Shown here piece by piece: positions 61,480 through 64,000 of a DNA stretch of 64,000 nucleotides; within the stretch, counting starts at the first letter, position 1, and each line of letters opens with the position of its first letter. The stretch is from Ruminococcus sp. Lineage in GTDB: Bacteria > Bacillota > Clostridia > Oscillospirales > Ruminococcaceae. The notes below the pieces were generated by a model that worked only from the letters and a program-made list of their open reading frames with translations, was not told where the DNA came from and ran no database searches. The stretch lies in the NCBI GenBank assembly GCA_015066865.1, contig SVNQ01000005.1, positions 24,175 to 88,174 of the forward strand, given 5' to 3'. The position numbers were made by a program, and so were the translations under genes.

Positions 61480-61537
61480 GGGGAACTGTATGTTTATTGC
61501 AAATCCACTTTTGACGCTGTGTCAAAAGTGGATTTTG
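61441..61537 (+). repeat. Duplicated esterase tail plus terminator, copy A
   Basis: The end of the esterase gene (from MYNFLRGIFKVN) with its terminator. The segment recurs, diverged, at 62115-62211 in the same orientation. Confidence 0.85.
61502..61536 (+). terminator. Terminator of the dockerin-esterase
   Basis: Perfect 14-bp stem (61502-61515 with 61521-61534), loop GCTGT, then TTTTG. Confidence 0.88.
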
Positions 61538-61548
61538 TAATGATTGCA

Positions 61549-61577
61549 TTGACATTTTTTGATATTGTTGTTATAAT
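61549..61577 (+). promoter_or_regulatory. Sigma-A promoter of the AT-rich membrane gene
   Basis: TTGACA (61549-61554) and TATAAT (61572-61577), spacer 17 bp. Confidence 0.88.
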
Positions 61578-61618
61578 GACATTGTGAATTATTTTAAGTT
61601 GAAAGGGGCTCTGTTCAG

Positions 61619-62101
61619 ATGTTAATCATTATGGAAGGCATCGTTCTATGCTTTATTCTATTATTGTTTTGTGTCATTGGAATAGCCAACGGACCTGAAA
61701 AGTTTACTATTTTTTATGAGAAGGATGTCCAGAATAAAGCAATTGAATTAGGATATACTACAAAAAAGCAAATACAAACACAAACTATCGTATCCATTTT
61801 AGTATTGTATTTGCCTTGTTTTGTATTAGTTCCATTCATGGTGTGCTATATAAATGGAGCAACGCAATTTGGTGATATATTTTTTCAAAGTTTACTCATT
61901 ATGTATATAATGGGATTGTTCGATAGATTTTTCATTGATTGGTATTGGGTTGAACACACAAAAGCGTGGGATATTCCTAATACTGAAGAACTGAAACCAT
62001 ATATTCCTACAAAAATGAAAATAGTCAAATGGTTAGGAACCATAGTTGGATTTGCAGTAATCGCTTTAATTATCGCTTGGGTAATGAATAGTATAGTTTG
62101 A
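61619..62101 (+). CDS. Four-helix membrane protein, unknown, AT-rich
   Basis: 160 residues with hydrophobic helices at about 3-23, 57-77, 85-105 and 137-158, and a short soluble loop (about 24-55). FDRFFIDWYWVEHTKAW sits between helices 3 and 4. Base composition is clearly more AT-rich, with codons such as ATA, TTA and ATT, than neighbouring genes, suggesting a different origin. It has its own promoter and AAAGGGG site. It is boxed in by two copies of the esterase tail and terminator. I do not recognise the family. Confidence 0.8.
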   Translation: MLIIMEGIVLCFILLLFCVIGIANGPEKFTIFYEKDVQNKAIELGYTTKKQIQTQTIVSILVLYLPCFVLVPFMVCYINGATQFGDIFFQSLLIMYIMGLFDRFFIDWYWVEHTKAWDIPNTEELKPYIPTKMKIVKWLGTIVGFAVIALIIAWVMNSIV

Positions 62102-62114
62102 CAAAATCCCATTT

Positions 62115-62211
62115 ATGTACAACTTCCTGAAAAGCATTTTTAAAGTAAATTAAAGGGAACTGTTTATTTATTGCAAAGCCACTTTTGACGCTACGTCAAA
62201 AGTGGCTTTTT
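62115..62211 (+). pseudogene. Remnant of an esterase gene end plus terminator, copy B
   Basis: MYNFLKSIFKVN-stop (62115-62153) differs from the esterase C-terminus at two residues, and the bases after it match as far as the terminator stem. The rest of the esterase gene is missing. It is either the tail of a deleted tandem paralogue or a duplication made when the membrane gene arrived. Confidence 0.75.
62176..62211 (+). terminator. Terminator of the AT-rich membrane gene
   Basis: Perfect 15-bp stem (62176-62190 with 62194-62208) and T5. A diverged copy of the stem at 61502. Confidence 0.9.
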
Positions 62212-62224
62212 GTTTGTTCATAAG

Positions 62225-62253
62225 AAACAGCCCACCTTTCGGTGGGCTGTTTT
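62225..62253. terminator. Bidirectional terminator
   Basis: Stem AAACAGCCCACC/GGTGGGCTGTTT with TTTC loop, flanked by A and T runs; serves the GH43 gene on the minus strand and plus-strand read-through. Confidence 0.9.
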
Positions 62254-62271
62254 TAATGTGATGATGCGGAA

Positions 62272-64000
62272 TTAGGAAGCAAACTGATAGGAATCAACTT
62301 CCATTTCGCCGCTGAAGATGAAGTATACATCCGCAGTGCCTGCAAGGCCGCTTACGGGAGCAACAACATCTACAAACTGGCCGCCTGTTGCGGGAACTTC
62401 AACGTAACCAACAACTGTGCCGTTTTCAGAACCTGTGCAGATCTTAACAGCTGCACCGTTCTTAGAGGATACGCTCATTGTGATGGACTTAGCGCCATCA
62501 TAGAAGTCTGCACCTGCAATACTGATCCAGTCACCCTTTTCGATGTTGGTAACAATAGTATCACCGAGGTTGCGAACGCCTGTGCCTGCCTGACGATAGA
62601 TTGTTTCAGCCGGAATCTTCTCATAGGGGTTGAGCTTCTTGAGCTGTGCAACACCCTTCATGGTACCGATAACGCTGTTGATCTTACCATTTGTCAGTGT
62701 CAGTTCGTTAACATGAGTACTACGATAGTTCAGTGCAATGCCCATTGCCTTTTCTACGGAACGAGCATGGTAGAACAGGTAGTTCTTGTTGTTGAATGTA
62801 ACGATGGTGTGGTGGTTGTTACCGCCGCCGCCGAAGTCAGCACCGAAGCTGGACGGATTCTTGAAGATAACGCCCTGATATGTGTACGGACCCATCGGAT
62901 TGTTACTTGTCATGTAAGCGATTTCACCTGCATTCAGACCGTAGTTGTTGCCGCCGGTGCTGAAGTTTGTGCAGTAGTTGTAGTAATAGGTGTTACCGAA
63001 CTTGTTGATACCGGAGTCTTCGAACAGATACGGAGCATCAATTGCTGCAGGAGTGTTCTTAAGGCTGATCATGTCATCGCCGAGCAGTACAATTCTTGCA
63101 GTGTTCGGATGTGCGGGATTATCGGAAGGAACGCCGCCGCCGAATGCCAGGATGCCCTGACCGTCGGAGTCAACCATAACAGCCGGGTCAAACATCCAGA
63201 TAACGTTGGAGCAGTTCGGGGACTTTGTAGTAACGAGAGCGTGACCCAGAGGATCTCTCCAAGGACCTGTCGGGCTGTCTGCTGTCAGAACGCCGATACC
63301 GCCTGCGCTGTTTGCGAAGTACAGGAAGAACTTCTCCTTACCGTTGATGGTCTTGTGAGCTGCACAAGGAGCCCAAGAAGCCCATGCCCAGGAAGCTGCA
63401 CCGCCCTGTCTTGCAACCGGGATCGGGCCGTGGTCGGTCCAGTTCACCAGATCGTCAGAGGACATGCAGTTGATGGTTGCTACGTCGTAGCTGTTTTCCT
63501 TCAGGTTGCCGTTGTTGTCATACTCGAAAGCGTCGTTTGTTGTGTAAATGTAAACTCTGCCGTTGTATTCCATTGCACCGGGGTCAGCGCCGAATCTCTG
63601 TGTCATGCAGGGGTTGCCGTTACCGAGCTTCTTGTAGGAAGCTGCGGGGGAAATGCCTGCAAACAGAGCCTGCATTTTAGATGTATCCACCGGAGGAATG
63701 GGCTTTTCGGCGATAGTGAACTTGTCGATCTTCGCCATAATGAACTGTACGAGCTGAACGATGTCAACAACTTCAACAGTGCCGTTTTCGTCAACGTCTG
63801 CTGCCAGTTCCGCAATCTTGTTGCCAAAGCCCTTTGCAAGACCCTTCTTTGCTGCAGAAAGGTCAAATGCTGTGATCGTGCCGCTGCCGTCAACGTCGCC
63901 CTTGATGAGCTTCTGTCCGCCGCCTGCACCCTCAACCTTGGTGCCTGCTACCGCGCCGACAACTTCGTCAAGGTAGAAATCAATTGTGCTCTCTGCTGTC
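62272..64000 (-). CDS. Modular cellulosomal enzyme: (CBM) - dockerin - GH43 - CBM6, 5' end missing
   Basis: 575 residues visible; the frame runs to the window edge. The first ~12 residues (STIDFYLDEVV) look like the end of a CBM22/CBM4-type module. An internal dockerin follows (about 36-90: GDVDGSGTITAFD and ADVDENGTVEVVD), then a GH43 domain (from about 110; GADPGAMEY with the base aspartate, DPAVMVDSDG, and APYLFEDSGI with the acid glutamate), then a CBM6-like domain (about 465-575). GH43 enzymes with CBM6 usually remove arabinose from arabinoxylan. The dockerin is a near copy of that in the esterase at 60220, so both probably bind the same cohesin class. Confidence 0.9.
   Translation of the reverse strand, partial: TAESTIDFYLDEVVGAVAGTKVEGAGGGQKLIKGDVDGSGTITAFDLSAAKKGLAKGFGNKIAELAADVDENGTVEVVDIVQLVQFIMAKIDKFTIAEKPIPPVDTSKMQALFAGISPAASYKKLGNGNPCMTQRFGADPGAMEYNGRVYIYTTNDAFEYDNNGNLKENSYDVATINCMSSDDLVNWTDHGPIPVARQGGAASWAWASWAPCAAHKTINGKEKFFLYFANSAGGIGVLTADSPTGPWRDPLGHALVTTKSPNCSNVIWMFDPAVMVDSDGQGILAFGGGVPSDNPAHPNTARIVLLGDDMISLKNTPAAIDAPYLFEDSGINKFGNTYYYNYCTNFSTGGNNYGLNAGEIAYMTSNNPMGPYTYQGVIFKNPSSFGADFGGGGNNHHTIVTFNNKNYLFYHARSVEKAMGIALNYRSTHVNELTLTNGKINSVIGTMKGVAQLKKLNPYEKIPAETIYRQAGTGVRNLGDTIVTNIEKGDWISIAGADFYDGAKSITMSVSSKNGAAVKICTGSENGTVVGYVEVPATGGQFVDVVAPVSGLAGTADVYFIFSGEMEVDSYQFAS

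Overview
The window is a gene-dense Firmicutes (Clostridia) chromosome segment. The best match is a fibre-degrading Ruminococcus-like member of the Oscillospiraceae. Reasons: type I dockerin modules of ruminococcal style sit inside two polysaccharide-degrading proteins at the right end; a spoVM / SpoIVFB-like / SpoVD-like / SigH-like set is present; MurE carries the DNPR motif of meso-diaminopimelate peptidoglycan; ribosomal leaders and sigma-A promoters are of Firmicutes type, and most of the promoters read here have an exact 17-bp spacer. The species cannot be fixed from sequence alone. No rRNA, tRNA, CRISPR array or prophage was seen.

Layout. 1-1.7 kb: end of an rpe-like gene, thiN, spoVM and a SpoIVFB-like site-2 protease with a small membrane partner. 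1.7-8.3 kb: a TIGR03960/DUF2344 radical-SAM pair, then rplS with its leader, two signal peptidases, rbgA, rnhB and yraN. 8.3-17.3 kb: thrC, a phosphoesterase, then the proteostasis genes tig-clpP-clpX, lon and engB. 17.3-20 kb: glnA (minus strand), diverging from rplM-rpsI. 20-31.4 kb is mostly minus strand and accessory: MmcQ-like protein, SGNH esterase, a two-component system, a secreted GH16 glucanase, mtnN, pncB, a PduL-type phosphotransacylase and a GT39-like membrane glycosyltransferase. This stretch holds two copies of a 200-bp dispersed element and one shorter palindromic element.

31.6-46.3 kb is the division and cell-wall (dcw) cluster: mraZ-rsmH-ftsL-pbp-murE-murF-(mraY-like)-ftsW-murG-murA-ftsQ-ftsZ. 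It opens with a sigma-A promoter and an evident MraZ operator. murD is absent, and the gene in the mraY slot has lost most MraY catalytic residues. A DivIVA-like coiled-coil gene with an 11-residue repeat follows ftsZ.

48-54.5 kb: an orphan fumarase beta-type subunit overlapping a SigH-like sigma factor, small zinc and DUF1858 proteins, trmK, a Nif3-like gene, rlmA, rqcH and a 3-methyladenine glycosylase. 54.5-57.3 kb: a YbjN-like protein beside a double AAA ATPase with a degenerate first module. 57.4-64 kb: a PutP-like symporter with an unusual hairpin between Shine-Dalgarno and start codon, a GNAT acetyltransferase, a dockerin-esterase, an AT-rich membrane gene framed by a duplicated esterase tail plus terminator, and a partial dockerin-GH43-CBM6 enzyme running off the right edge.

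The most interesting items are the MraY-like pseudoenzyme, the structured RNA candidate before the pbp gene, the SD-hairpin-start arrangement of putP, the YbjN/double-AAA pair, the FtsZ-linked hendecad protein and the dispersed repeat family.
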